Shown: positions 1 to 6,667, numbered from the stretch's first letter. The stretch: DNA of 19,361 nt from YA12-FULL-51-18 sp041665305 (GCA_041665305.1 JBAYJD010000052.1:1-19361), one strand, 5' to 3'. The notes: generated from the sequence alone by a model not told the origin. Program-made: numbers and translations.

Positions 1-106
1 AGAACCGCGGGCAAGAAAGCGAAGGCCGAAAGGCTATCAACTACTCAATAAGCCGCGTAAATTATTCCGCGAAATACAGCACAGGAGCAAATATGCGAGG
101 GCTTAA
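1..106 (+). CDS. IS4-type (DDE) transposase, C-terminal fragment, 5' end outside window
   Basis: Reading from base 2 gives 34 codons and a TAA stop at 104-106. The peptide is very basic and contains KRRPKGYQLLNKPRK. A K-R-R-P-K-x-(Y/F)-x-L-L/M-x-x-P-R tail is typical of the extreme C-terminus of IS4-family transposases, which cut and paste their own insertion sequence. Only this tail is in the window; the DDE catalytic residues would lie to the left. It is the only convincing coding signal on the plus strand and it converges on the orphan gene at 136-1290. Whether the element is intact cannot be judged. The alternative frame ending at base 51 gives a shorter lysine-rich peptide with no recognisable motif, so I prefer this frame. 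Confidence 0.7.
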   Translation, partial: EPRARKRRPKGYQLLNKPRKLFREIQHRSKYARA

Positions 107-120
107 GTTAGTGCCATTCT
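1..120 (+). mobile_element. Right end of an insertion sequence (IS4-type), partial
   Basis: The transposase stop codon at 104-106 is embedded in the sequence gcttaagttagtgccattct (101-120). This looks like the terminal inverted repeat of such elements, which often overlaps the transposase stop. The exact boundary and any target-site duplication cannot be set because the left end is outside the window. The element would end about 16 bp before the stop codon of the neighbouring minus-strand gene. Confidence 0.5.
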
Positions 121-135
121 ATTGTGTCACCGGAT

Positions 136-1290
136 TTATATTGTGCCGGATAGGCGGCCGCTGAAAATGTGGCGGAGCAGGAAGGCGTTGAACCGGCGCC
201 CGATGATCTTTTTACCGAACCAGAGCCAGTCTTCATAACGCCGGCAAAGCAACGCAAGAGCCTGATGGCCTTCGGAATGTTTCAGGCTCAGCTGTTCCAT
301 GATGTCGTTTGAATTTTTAAGATGGTTGCCGCTGTATTGGCAGTGGGCCGCCATAAAAGCGTCCAAAGCCCTAAGCATCCCGTATGAAGCGAGGTGCTTG
401 CGCACCGCCTGCTTATCCCCCGGCTCTCCGCGCAATTCCCCCTTCATGATAAGGCACGGGACATCCAGATCCGGTTCCAGCCCGATCTCAAAATCTCCGC
501 GAGTTCCGTCCGGTTTCAAGGAATAATGGAACCTGTGCGCGACGGCGTCACCCTTACGGACGAACACGATCAAGGCCGCCGGGAGATCATGCGCCAGCAA
601 ATGCCTGAAGATCACATGCCCGCTCAGGAAAGCGGGCAGGACTTCCCTGTCCATTTCGTCGCGTTTCAGGAAATGCGCGGCCAACTCCCCCAATGAAGCC
701 AGCTCCGGCACCTCGGGCAGCAGTCCTAAAATAAATTTGCAGGAATCTTCGGCGGCCTTGCGTTGGAAACGCTTGACCGAGATCTCGAATTGCCGTCTTG
801 ACAGGCCTTCGGGCAAAGTTTCCGGCGTCACCCGTATACAACTGATAGCCCGCTCATCGTCTATGGCTGAAAATTGCTTTAAAAAATAAGTCGCCAGAAG
901 AAAGGCCATGTCCTTGTCATAAACGAGCTCGGCGTCAAGGTCCTTAAGCAGCATACGGACGCCTCCCGCGCAATTTTGCGCCGGCAAGCCGAGCTCGATA
1001 TGGGACAAGATGACGGACTGGACCCTTTTCAACGCGGACAAAGCGTCTTCAATGGATCGTTTATTATGGCGATAATAAAGAAGCAAAACGCGATAGGCGC
1101 GGATCTGGCAGGCGGTTTCGCCTATATGCGCGTCAAACTGCTCCAGCCGGCCGTCCAGGAAAGCCTCGACGGCGGCTATGGAATAGTGGACAAAGCAAAG
1201 ATAGATCCTAAGAAAAGAAACTATCTGTTTGCGGGTCTTTACGGGAGTGGAATGAGATATCCCCGCCAGATCCAGCATGGTTTCCGTCAT
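136..1290 (-). CDS. Hypothetical protein, 384 aa, no recognised family
   Basis: I do not recognise this protein. The reading frame stays open upstream through the tRNA gene, so the start is taken as the ATG at 1288-1290 (MTETMLDLAG), which lies between the tRNA and the rest of the frame and is preceded by a G-rich GGGGGTGG stretch. The product looks soluble and mostly alpha-helical, with no signal peptide. Residues 20-150 are rich in aromatic and leucine residues. A region around residues 215-290 with alternating hydrophobic residues and acidic turns (DLPAALIVFVRKG, GDFEIGLEPDLDVP) may form a beta-rich domain. The C-terminus is basic (KKIIGRR). It begins 45 bp after tRNA-Val and may be read through from the tRNA promoter. 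It is flanked on the other side by an IS end, so it could be an acquired cargo gene. Confidence 0.6.
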   Translation of the reverse strand: MTETMLDLAGISHSTPVKTRKQIVSFLRIYLCFVHYSIAAVEAFLDGRLEQFDAHIGETACQIRAYRVLLLYYRHNKRSIEDALSALKRVQSVILSHIELGLPAQNCAGGVRMLLKDLDAELVYDKDMAFLLATYFLKQFSAIDDERAISCIRVTPETLPEGLSRRQFEISVKRFQRKAAEDSCKFILGLLPEVPELASLGELAAHFLKRDEMDREVLPAFLSGHVIFRHLLAHDLPAALIVFVRKGDAVAHRFHYSLKPDGTRGDFEIGLEPDLDVPCLIMKGELRGEPGDKQAVRKHLASYGMLRALDAFMAAHCQYSGNHLKNSNDIMEQLSLKHSEGHQALALLCRRYEDWLWFGKKIIGRRFNAFLLRHIFSGRLSGTI

Positions 1291-1334
1291 ACCACCCCCG
1301 GCGGCACGGCCGGCATCGCACGGTATAAAATCCA

Positions 1335-1406
1335 TGGGCCGCGAGGGATTCGAACCCCCATCCTCCAGTATGTGATACTGGTGCTCTACCACAGAGCTAT
1401 CGGCCC
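1335..1406 (-). tRNA. tRNA-Val (anticodon CAC)
   Basis: The minus strand folds into a full cloverleaf of 72 nt. The acceptor stem is GGGCCGA against GCGGCCC: six pairs plus an A7-G66 mismatch next to the T arm. The D arm is GCTC/GAGC, the anticodon stem CCAGT/ACTGG with loop ATCACAT, the variable loop AGGAT, and the T arm GGGGG-TTCGAAT-CCCTC. The anticodon CAC (1372-1374) reads the valine codon GUG. Base 73 is A, as expected for valine tRNA. The 3' CCA is not encoded (the next bases are TGG), so it must be added by the CCA-adding enzyme. A promoter lies about 40 bp upstream. Confidence 0.93.
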
Positions 1407-1414
1407 GCATTAAC

Positions 1415-1436
1415 TTACGGAACGGCAAAACCGTAA
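1415..1436 (-). other. Hairpin in the 5' leader of pre-tRNA-Val
   Basis: The minus strand reads TTACGG, a 10-nt loop, then CCGTAA: a 6-bp inverted repeat between the putative transcription start (about 1441) and the mature tRNA 5' end (1406). It would form a small stem in the leader removed by RNase P. No T-run follows, so it is not a terminator. Confidence 0.4.
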
Positions 1437-1447
1437 ATCGCGGTTAT

Positions 1448-1476
1448 AGTTTAATATCAGTTCGGTATTATGTCAA
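1448..1476 (-). promoter_or_regulatory. Sigma70-type promoter for tRNA-Val
   Basis: On the minus strand a perfect -35 box TTGACA (1471-1476) is followed by a 17-nt spacer and TAAACT (1448-1453, four of six consensus bases). Transcription would start near 1441, about 35 nt before the tRNA. Spacing and position fit a stable-RNA promoter. Confidence 0.65.
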
Positions 1477-1547
1477 GGCCATTAGGCCCAAACAGGAAAC
1501 TCGAAAGACCCAGGCAGGAAAATCAAATTGCGGTTTTTGCGGCCGCC

Positions 1548-2513
1548 TTATTGATCCATCAGGACGACTTCCCGCAAGCCTTTAACGGGCTTTTTGCCGC
1601 TGAGACCCTCCACCCAGGCGTTATAACGGGTCTGCACCGGTTTTCCGGTCCCAAGGCCTTCGGGAGCCAGCGTCCTGCGGACAAAGGCCGCGTCTACGGG
1701 AAAAGCCGTTATGAGCTCGGCGCGGCCGGCGGCGGAATCGTAGACGGAATAGATGAGCAGATGGGAATTACCTCCGGCGGAAATCTTGCCGAAAGGGACC
1801 AGGTCGGTGCGCAGAACCACTTTCCTGTTATGCGGCAAGACCGCAGTTTCCACGAGCCTTGAGCGCGGGATGCGGGCGGAAGCGTATTTTTTTAAAATGC
1901 CGGGGCAGACCGCTTCGGCTAGAAGCGCCGACGCGGCGGCGTCGTCCTTCAAGGCTATGCCGCCGGCCAGACAGGTTACATTGCTTAAAAGGGTGCCTTC
2001 GGCCGGGTCCGGACCGATAAGCCCGCGCGGCAGGCCGAGACCCGACCCTATATCATCGCCGACCCAGCGCGCCCGCTTAAACCCGAATTTGGTTCCAAGC
2101 AGGCTGAAAAGATAGCCGTAAGTGTGTTCCATTCCGGCATGGGCGAGACGGCCCTCCGGCCTGGCCGTTCCCAACCCGTCGGCCAGGAAAACAAGGATCA
2201 CGGGATTCACGATAACTCCGTTCGCCATTTCGTCGAAATTAACGCTCCTCCCCCAGAGCCGCGCGAGCGCCGGATCGGAACGGTCCGCCGCCAGCTGTTT
2301 CAGGATGCCGGGGGCGTAAGCGGCGAATACAGGTCCGACCGCCTCCCCCGCGGCGGCCTTCTCTCCCATCAGGCGGGCCGCTCCCGCCCAGGGACAATCA
2401 AGCGCCGTTTCAGCCACTACGGACCCGGCGGAAATTTTTGCCGGACATTCGAAGGCGCAAAGCGGCGCCCGCAGGAGACAGCACAAAAGTACCGGGAAAA
2501 ATATTTTTTTCAT
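1548..2513 (-). CDS. Secreted hypothetical protein with four mature cysteines, 321 aa
   Basis: I do not recognise the family. The N-terminus MKKIFFPVLLCCLLRAPLCA is a clear Sec signal peptide (cleavage probably near residue 20). The cysteines before the cleavage site are not followed by a lipoprotein pattern, so I predict a soluble exported protein. The mature part has four cysteines (about 23, 40, 181 and 203), which could form two disulfides in the periplasm or outside the cell. Segments worth noting are AGMEHTYGYLFSLLG (126-140) and WVGDDIGSGLGLPRG (150-164). The start is the ATG at 2511-2513. No good ribosome binding site is visible, but a TATAAT (2539-2544, minus strand) sits 25 bp upstream, suggesting its own promoter just after the upstream terminator. 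Confidence 0.75.
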   Translation of the reverse strand: MKKIFFPVLLCCLLRAPLCAFECPAKISAGSVVAETALDCPWAGAARLMGEKAAAGEAVGPVFAAYAPGILKQLAADRSDPALARLWGRSVNFDEMANGVIVNPVILVFLADGLGTARPEGRLAHAGMEHTYGYLFSLLGTKFGFKRARWVGDDIGSGLGLPRGLIGPDPAEGTLLSNVTCLAGGIALKDDAAASALLAEAVCPGILKKYASARIPRSRLVETAVLPHNRKVVLRTDLVPFGKISAGGNSHLLIYSVYDSAAGRAELITAFPVDAAFVRRTLAPEGLGTGKPVQTRYNAWVEGLSGKKPVKGLREVVLMDQ

Positions 2514-2544
2514 AATGTATAAATTTTTGCGGCAAAAAATTATA

Positions 2545-2578
2545 ATAAAAACCGGCGGCCCGTTAACGGACCGCCGGT
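2545..2578 (-). terminator. Intrinsic terminator after the small lipoprotein gene
   Basis: Bases 2551-2578 form a nearly perfect 28-nt palindrome: ACCGGCGG pairs with CCGCCGGT, with one mismatch before an inner stem. On the minus strand it is followed directly by TTTTAT and further T-rich DNA. It lies 21 bp after the lipoprotein stop codon and separates that gene from the secreted protein gene downstream. Confidence 0.85.
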
Positions 2579-2599
2579 CGTATACCGATCTAAAAAGGC

Positions 2600-2800
2600 T
2601 TATTTGCCTTTCTTTTCGGCCGGCTTAGCGGCTTCAGCGGGGGCGGCAACCGGCGCGGCTACGGCGGCGGGGGCGGCTTCAACCGCGGTTCCAGCCACCT
2701 GCTCGGCGGCGGGCATCTCAGTCTGGGCGGCTTCCTGTTTCTTGCAGGCGACCGCGAACACCAGCGCCACTAACGGCAGCGCGAATAATACTTTTTTCAT
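2600..2800 (-). CDS. Small Ala/Pro-rich lipoprotein, 66 aa
   Basis: The start is the ATG at 2798-2800, because an AAGGAG ribosome binding site (2811-2816) lies 10 nt upstream. Codons further upstream are in frame but have no such site. The N-terminus MKKVLFALPLVALVFAVAC ends in a lipobox-like FAVAC. Cys19 would be the lipidated residue after signal peptidase II, and KK follows it. The remaining roughly 45 residues are low-complexity Ala/Pro/Glu with a lysine-rich end (AEKKGK) and are probably unstructured, like a tether reaching from the membrane. It is a single-gene unit with a strong terminator after it. No function can be assigned. Confidence 0.75.
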   Translation of the reverse strand: MKKVLFALPLVALVFAVACKKQEAAQTEMPAAEQVAGTAVEAAPAAVAAPVAAPAEAAKPAEKKGK

Positions 2801-2906
2801 CTTGTTTGTTCTCCTTGTACAATTAACTAAATCGCATACGCGTTCAAAGCGTAGGTACAGGATACAATATTTCACACGGGCACTTCAAATTACTTCCACG
2901 GTTTTT

Positions 2907-3647
2907 TCACGGCAGGCGCTTCGCCAAATACCATAGGAACTCGATATTGCCTTTTGAGCCTTTTACGGGGGACTCCATCAGGCCGGCTTCCTCTACGGCT
3001 TTAAAATTTTCTCCGATAAAAGCCCGGAGCGCCTCCACGGTCAGCAGCCGGGCCTCGTCCGACCGCACTATGCCCTTTTTAAGGTCGCGCGGCTGAAGCT
3101 CGAACTGCGGTTTAATAAGGGCTATGATCCGCGCGCCCGGCGCGGTGGAATTAAAAACCGGCCCAAGGATAAGTTTAAGCGAAATAAAGGAAACATCTAT
3201 CGCGGCAAGCTCCGGCAATTCGGGTAACTGCCCCGGCTTTAAATACCGGGCATTGGTCCGCGGCACAAAAACCACTTTGGGATGATTTTTAATTTTTTCA
3301 TGGAGCTGCCCTTCACCCACATCCACCGCGTAGACCTTTCCGGCGCCTTCCTGCAAAAAACAGTCGGTAAACCCTCCGGTAGCCGCGCCCACATCCAGGC
3401 AGATCTTGTCCTTAACGTCTATTTTAAAGTTGTCTATGGCGCCTTTAAGCTTGAAGCCGCCCCGTGAAACATAGGGGCAGTCCGGCCGCGCTATCGCGAT
3501 CACATCCGTTTCTTCTACCGCCTTGCCGGCTTTATCGGCGGGCAAGCCGTTGACGGTCACCAGCCCCGCCATGATGCAGGCCTGAGCTTTAACGCGCGAC
3601 TCGAACAGTTTCCGCTCCACGCAGGCGACATCCAGCCGTGTTTTCAT
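2907..3647 (-). CDS. tlyA: TlyA family 23S/16S rRNA (cytidine-2'-O)-methyltransferase
   Basis: The 246-residue protein has the full TlyA architecture. An N-terminal S4 RNA-binding domain (residues 2-60, MKTRLDVACVERKLFESR start) is followed by the linker YVSRGGFKL (59-67) and an FtsJ-like Rossmann methyltransferase domain. The SAM-binding motif is DVGAATGGFTD (85-95). DVSFISL (151-157), LIKPQFE (177-183) and a late Glu near 236 supply the expected K-D-K-E type catalytic set. TlyA proteins methylate ribose 2'-OH groups of rRNA cytidines, and in some bacteria their loss gives capreomycin resistance. Older databases call them haemolysin A. The start ATG at 3645-3647 has a short AGGG upstream, and a TATAAG (3672-3677) could be its -10 box. 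Confidence 0.93.
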   Translation of the reverse strand: MKTRLDVACVERKLFESRVKAQACIMAGLVTVNGLPADKAGKAVEETDVIAIARPDCPYVSRGGFKLKGAIDNFKIDVKDKICLDVGAATGGFTDCFLQEGAGKVYAVDVGEGQLHEKIKNHPKVVFVPRTNARYLKPGQLPELPELAAIDVSFISLKLILGPVFNSTAPGARIIALIKPQFELQPRDLKKGIVRSDEARLLTVEALRAFIGENFKAVEEAGLMESPVKGSKGNIEFLWYLAKRLP

Positions 3648-3730
3648 AATGCCCTATTATTTCTCACAAAACTTATACGCGTCGTAGAGAACTTAAAGTT
3701 TATTTGCGATCACGAAGATGTCACCGGGGT

Positions 3731-3771
3731 GTTGGAACCGCGCTTGAGGACATGCTCCTATGCGTTCCAAC
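3731..3771. repeat. Inverted repeat downstream of the ParA-like gene
   Basis: GTTGGAAC (3731-3738) and GTTCCAAC (3764-3771) form an 8-bp perfect inverted repeat around 25 nt that contain a smaller AGGA/TCCT stem. It lies about 40 bp past the end of the ParA-like gene and before tlyA. There is no T-run on either side, so it is a poor intrinsic terminator; an RNA-stabilising stem or protein site is possible. Confidence 0.4.
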
Positions 3772-3810
3772 TCCATTTTCGTCACAATCCGGCTTTTGCG
3801 AGAACAATTT

Positions 3811-4809
3811 CTAATTTGATGTTGCCTTGGACATTTCTTCAATAATTTTTTCAGCAAGAGACTTGAAATCCGAGGAGGCGTCCTTAACAGCTTGGGCGTG
3901 GCTCCCGATCGCCCCATCCGCCGGAGTCAGCGAAAAAACCGGCTTCCGAGATTCCTGAGCCATTGGGAACAGGCTACGATAGTGTTTAAGCGTGGCAAGA
4001 CAATGTGGATCATCCACTGGTTTAGACGCCGATGAAGAATCATTTAGAACGCTCTCATGATAAATAGCCGGCATCCGATTCACCCATTTATCATAGGCTT
4101 TAACCGGACGGCTAAGACGAACACCATGTTGCTGCACCACATAGCCAAGCGGATACATAAATCCCTTAGGCAGGTCGAACTCCGGCCTCTTCCAATTATC
4201 CACGCGTTTTGTCCAAAGATTTCTCCATGAACGAAGGGTCGGGCCAAGATTACGCAACCCTTGTAGAGAAAACAAATCCGCACCTAGTGGAATCACTACA
4301 AAATCTGAGGCTATGAGGGCGGAGCGGTTAATCGCGCCAAGATTTGGGCCCACATCCACCAAAATAATATCAGCCTTAACCTGCCGCGCCGCCATCTGAG
4401 CCACCTGCCAGAACGCGGTCAGAATACGGAAGGGCCGGTAAAGATTATTATCTCCCATACTTTCCGGCCACATATTTGACAATGTTTCTTCAAAACCCGC
4501 CAGGGCAACATCGCCCGGCACAAGGTGTAGATTCCTAGACATCTTTTTGAGTATGGGATTTACTAAATCTCCAGCCCGGGTAAGGGGCTCAATAGATTTA
4601 AAGATGGTGCCTGGACCCGATTCCTGTTCCCATAAAGCATCAATTTCATCTTCATCCAGGAAGGCCGCCGTCAAGTTTGCCTGGGCATCCAGATCAACTG
4701 CGACCACTTTTCGGCCTAATTCTGCAAACATCCAGGACAAATGATAAACCAGTGATGTCTTTCCAACGCCACCTTTGTTATTAAAAAAAGTTAAAATAGG
4801 AACACTCAT
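3811..4809 (-). CDS. Solitary ParA-type (MinD/ParA) P-loop ATPase, 332 aa
   Basis: The deviant Walker A motif KGGVGKT (12-18) carries the signature lysine. Walker A' is VDLDAQANLT (38-47) and Walker B IILVDVGPNLGA (148-159), so it should bind ATP and dimerise like ParA/Soj. Unlike minimal ParA proteins (about 250 aa), it has an insert around WPESMGDNNLYRPFR and a C-terminal block of about 90 residues (DDPHCLATLKHYRSLFPMAQ region, then FSLTPADGAIGSHAQAV). That block resembles a distinct family of stand-alone ParA proteins, by recollection rather than search. No ParB, parS-like repeats or replication gene accompany it. Its ATG overlaps the upstream gene's TGA in an ATGA, and AGGAGG (4815-4820) lies 5 nt upstream, so the two proteins are translationally coupled and probably act together. 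Base composition is more AT-rich than in the flanking genes. Confidence 0.88.
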   Translation of the reverse strand: MSVPILTFFNNKGGVGKTSLVYHLSWMFAELGRKVVAVDLDAQANLTAAFLDEDEIDALWEQESGPGTIFKSIEPLTRAGDLVNPILKKMSRNLHLVPGDVALAGFEETLSNMWPESMGDNNLYRPFRILTAFWQVAQMAARQVKADIILVDVGPNLGAINRSALIASDFVVIPLGADLFSLQGLRNLGPTLRSWRNLWTKRVDNWKRPEFDLPKGFMYPLGYVVQQHGVRLSRPVKAYDKWVNRMPAIYHESVLNDSSSASKPVDDPHCLATLKHYRSLFPMAQESRKPVFSLTPADGAIGSHAQAVKDASSDFKSLAEKIIEEMSKATSN

Positions 4810-6011
4810 TGCCGCCTCCTAACAGTTGCCAATATAATCGTAGGCTCTACTTTAAATTCCAGTGGGGGATTCCCATTTTTAGCCAATTCAGCGCGCGCTG
4901 TTTGAATGCCAACACCAAACCGCTGGACAAATCCCATTACCTTCATTGCTTCGGCCACATTGGGATTTCTATAGTCAGTAACACCGGGCTGCCCAAAGTT
5001 GGCGGCGGTTACAGAACCATACGGCCCTCCAGAGTTAACAATCTCAATCCGGTCATTAAACCAACTTACTCTAACGGGAGTATTCGTGTTCTCGTAAGTT
5101 CGATGCATAATAGCGTTACGGATCAGTTGCTGAAGAGCGACCCTGGGATACGGGGCGGTCCTCTTCTCCAGATCCTCTGATGAGATATCCACCTGCATTC
5201 TATTGTGAGCCTCTATTTTTTCATCAAGCCGCCGAATTATTTGAGCCATTGAACCATCAATAACCGCTTCATCAACAATAGGATCAGAGTAAGTTGTTCC
5301 ATTTATCCTCAGGAACTGCGCATAGTGGCCCGGAAGCCAGTCGCGCGGAGAAATTCCAAGAACCAGCATGCCAAGTATGGTAGGTATGGGATTGCTGACA
5401 GCAGCAATCATCCGACATGCTGAAAGCCGTTGTTCATAACTGCGATTATTGGCGGCAATAATATCGGCCGCGAATGCGTTTGGCAGGTACTCTTGTTCAA
5501 AGACAACGCGGCTTAATGCCGAAAGATCGCTTGACGGTAACGGTTGTACATCAAAAGGTATGTCACGATATCTTCGCTTCTCACTGAGAATCCGTTCATC
5601 CTGGGCAGTGGCAACGCCTCGCCTTGGGCCGAATCGGACGCATATTCGCCCCTTATATTTTACCGGAGGCGCATCAGACGGAAGGACAATCACGACCGCC
5701 GTTTCTGCGCCTTTGAGGATACGCTTTTCGACCAAGATGGACGGCGGAGGCAAGATGTTACCATCAGTCTTAATATCCGCCAGGGTGCGAAGCAATGGGT
5801 CAGTGATTGCCAGTCCGGAAGGCGTGCCATCGTCCTTAACTCCTACGAATAATATGCCCGGCTTACGGTGATCAGGCAGGTCATTAGCAAACGCACACAC
5901 AGCCTGACGGCCGGTGTCCGGAGCATCGCCTTTCCATGACTCTTTACGCTCTATGCGGTCGGATTCGATGTCGTTAAGAAAAATCGTCAATTCGTCATCA
6001 GAATAATTCAT
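4806..6011 (-). CDS. Schlafen/AlbA_2 domain plus GHKL-type ATP-binding protein (COG2865-like), 401 aa
   Basis: The N-terminal part (about 15-145) has the AlbA_2/Schlafen pattern: ESDRIERKES with the spaced glutamates (16-25), ILFVGVKDDG (53-62) and CVRFGPRRGVAT (124-135). A linker leads to a C-terminal HATPase_c_4-like fold (about 285-375) with the N-box RNAIMHR (298-304), DRIEIVNSGG (320-329), NPNVAEAM (349-356) and a second glycine motif FGVGI (365-369). The winged-helix domain that often ends COG2865 proteins seems absent. Such proteins are usually called predicted transcriptional regulators; Schlafen-type domains can bind or cut nucleic acids. The start is uncertain: the ATG at 6009-6011 has GGGA upstream, while ATG at 6021-6023 and TTG at 6033-6035 are in frame. 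It is coupled to the ParA gene. Confidence 0.85.
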   Translation of the reverse strand: MNYSDDELTIFLNDIESDRIERKESWKGDAPDTGRQAVCAFANDLPDHRKPGILFVGVKDDGTPSGLAITDPLLRTLADIKTDGNILPPPSILVEKRILKGAETAVVIVLPSDAPPVKYKGRICVRFGPRRGVATAQDERILSEKRRYRDIPFDVQPLPSSDLSALSRVVFEQEYLPNAFAADIIAANNRSYEQRLSACRMIAAVSNPIPTILGMLVLGISPRDWLPGHYAQFLRINGTTYSDPIVDEAVIDGSMAQIIRRLDEKIEAHNRMQVDISSEDLEKRTAPYPRVALQQLIRNAIMHRTYENTNTPVRVSWFNDRIEIVNSGGPYGSVTAANFGQPGVTDYRNPNVAEAMKVMGFVQRFGVGIQTARAELAKNGNPPLEFKVEPTIILATVRRRQ

Positions 6012-6183
6012 ATTTATTCCCATTTTACAGTTCAACCTATTGTGCCGGCGCTAACAGTTCTTTACATTTGGCCTGACGGGCAAATATTGCTCTCGACATA
6101 AAGAAATTTACGATCCGCCACACTAGATTTACAATCACACTCAAAGTCATATGTCTGGTAAATATCTATAGGCCGTAATAACG

Positions 6184-6218
6184 GCAATTTTATCATTCTG
6201 TATATCTTACAAAATTGC
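6184..6218. repeat. Inverted repeat GCAATTTT/AAAATTGC
   Basis: Perfect 8-bp arms at 6184-6191 and 6211-6218 are separated by 19 bp. It partly overlaps the GCCGT/ACGGC hairpin at 6172-6185. It lies about 175-205 bp upstream of the AlbA_2 gene and could be an operator or part of an untranslated leader. Confidence 0.4.
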
Positions 6219-6285
6219 TATTAACCTTTCGGAAAAGTAGCAGGGGAACAATGACAGACAACCGCAACAGCTTAATACCGCACTA

Positions 6286-6299
6286 AAAACAGCTGTTTT
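6286..6299. promoter_or_regulatory. Perfect 14-bp palindrome, possible operator
   Basis: AAAACAGCTGTTTT is perfectly self-complementary, the form expected for a homodimeric repressor site. It is about 275 bp upstream of the AlbA_2 gene and 120 bp past the end of xseB. Binding is inference only. Confidence 0.35.
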
Positions 6300-6421
6300 C
6301 GGATTTATTTACCGGATTTATGGATCAAGGCGCAGCTTCCACACCGGCAGCGGAAATTTGGATTGGAATTTGTCTCAGCCGCCCCTGACGATGTCTCTGC
6401 CCGGGACAGCGTTGTTTCGTA

Positions 6422-6667
6422 TCAGCCGTCTTCTTCATCCTCGAATTTTTCAAGCTTCAGCTTGCCTTCGGCGTCCTTTTTTAAAACCTCTATCTTGCGT
6501 TTTATCTCTTCGAGTTTCTCGGAAAGCTCTTTCGAGATCCCCACGCCCTCCTCAAAGAGGGACAGGGATTCTTCTATGGGCGTGCTTTCATCCTCAAGCC
6601 TGCCGACTATCTCCTCAAGTTTGCCCAGTTTTTCCTCGAAACCGGCGGTCTTTTCTTTTTTTACCAT
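6422..6667 (-). CDS. xseB: Exodeoxyribonuclease VII small subunit
   Basis: An 81-residue acidic helical protein with the XseB hallmark FEEKLGKLEEIVGRLEDEST (10-29), followed by PIEESLSLFEEGVGISKEL. These form the two-helix hairpin that binds the large subunit. Several XseB chains surround XseA to make exonuclease VII, which degrades single-stranded DNA from both ends during repair. Its ATG (6665-6667) overlaps the xseA stop by 7 nt, and AGGAAA lies just upstream within xseA, so the two are translationally coupled. It is the last gene of the housekeeping run before the AT-rich island. Confidence 0.93.
   Translation of the reverse strand: MVKKEKTAGFEEKLGKLEEIVGRLEDESTPIEESLSLFEEGVGISKELSEKLEEIKRKIEVLKKDAEGKLKLEKFEDEEDG

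Larger units (their letters stand above)
6036..6421. other. Non-coding AT-rich stretch upstream of the AlbA_2/ParA pair
   Basis: I see no gene in these 386 bp. The stretch is clearly more AT-rich than the genes around it, mainly up to about 6330. It holds GCCGT-AATA-ACGGC (6172-6185), a second inverted repeat (6184-6218), a 14-bp palindrome (6286-6299) and a 13-bp-spaced direct repeat CGGATTTAT (6300-6308 and 6313-6321). The promoter of the pair must lie here or just downstream, but no box is convincing. No clear terminator for xseB is visible at the right edge. Confidence 0.5.

Noticed and set aside
119..144. Shared short words (ccggatttat, ctattgtg) near the IS end and around the AlbA_2/ParA pair, as possible attachment sites
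   Set aside because: Matches of about 10 bases are expected by chance many times in a window of this size and the copies are not at consistent boundaries.
1291..1428. N-terminal extension of the orphan protein gene up to 1428
   Set aside because: These codons run straight through the tRNA-Val gene and read the tRNA as protein; the ATG at 1290 is the sensible start.
3693..3776. 27-residue mini-gene between the ParA-like gene and tlyA on the minus strand
   Set aside because: No ribosome binding site and no similarity that I recognise; it overlaps the 3731-3771 inverted repeat.
3811..4809. Chromosome partition locus (parABS)
   Set aside because: No parB, no parS-like 16-bp palindromes near the gene, and the ParA carries extra domains.
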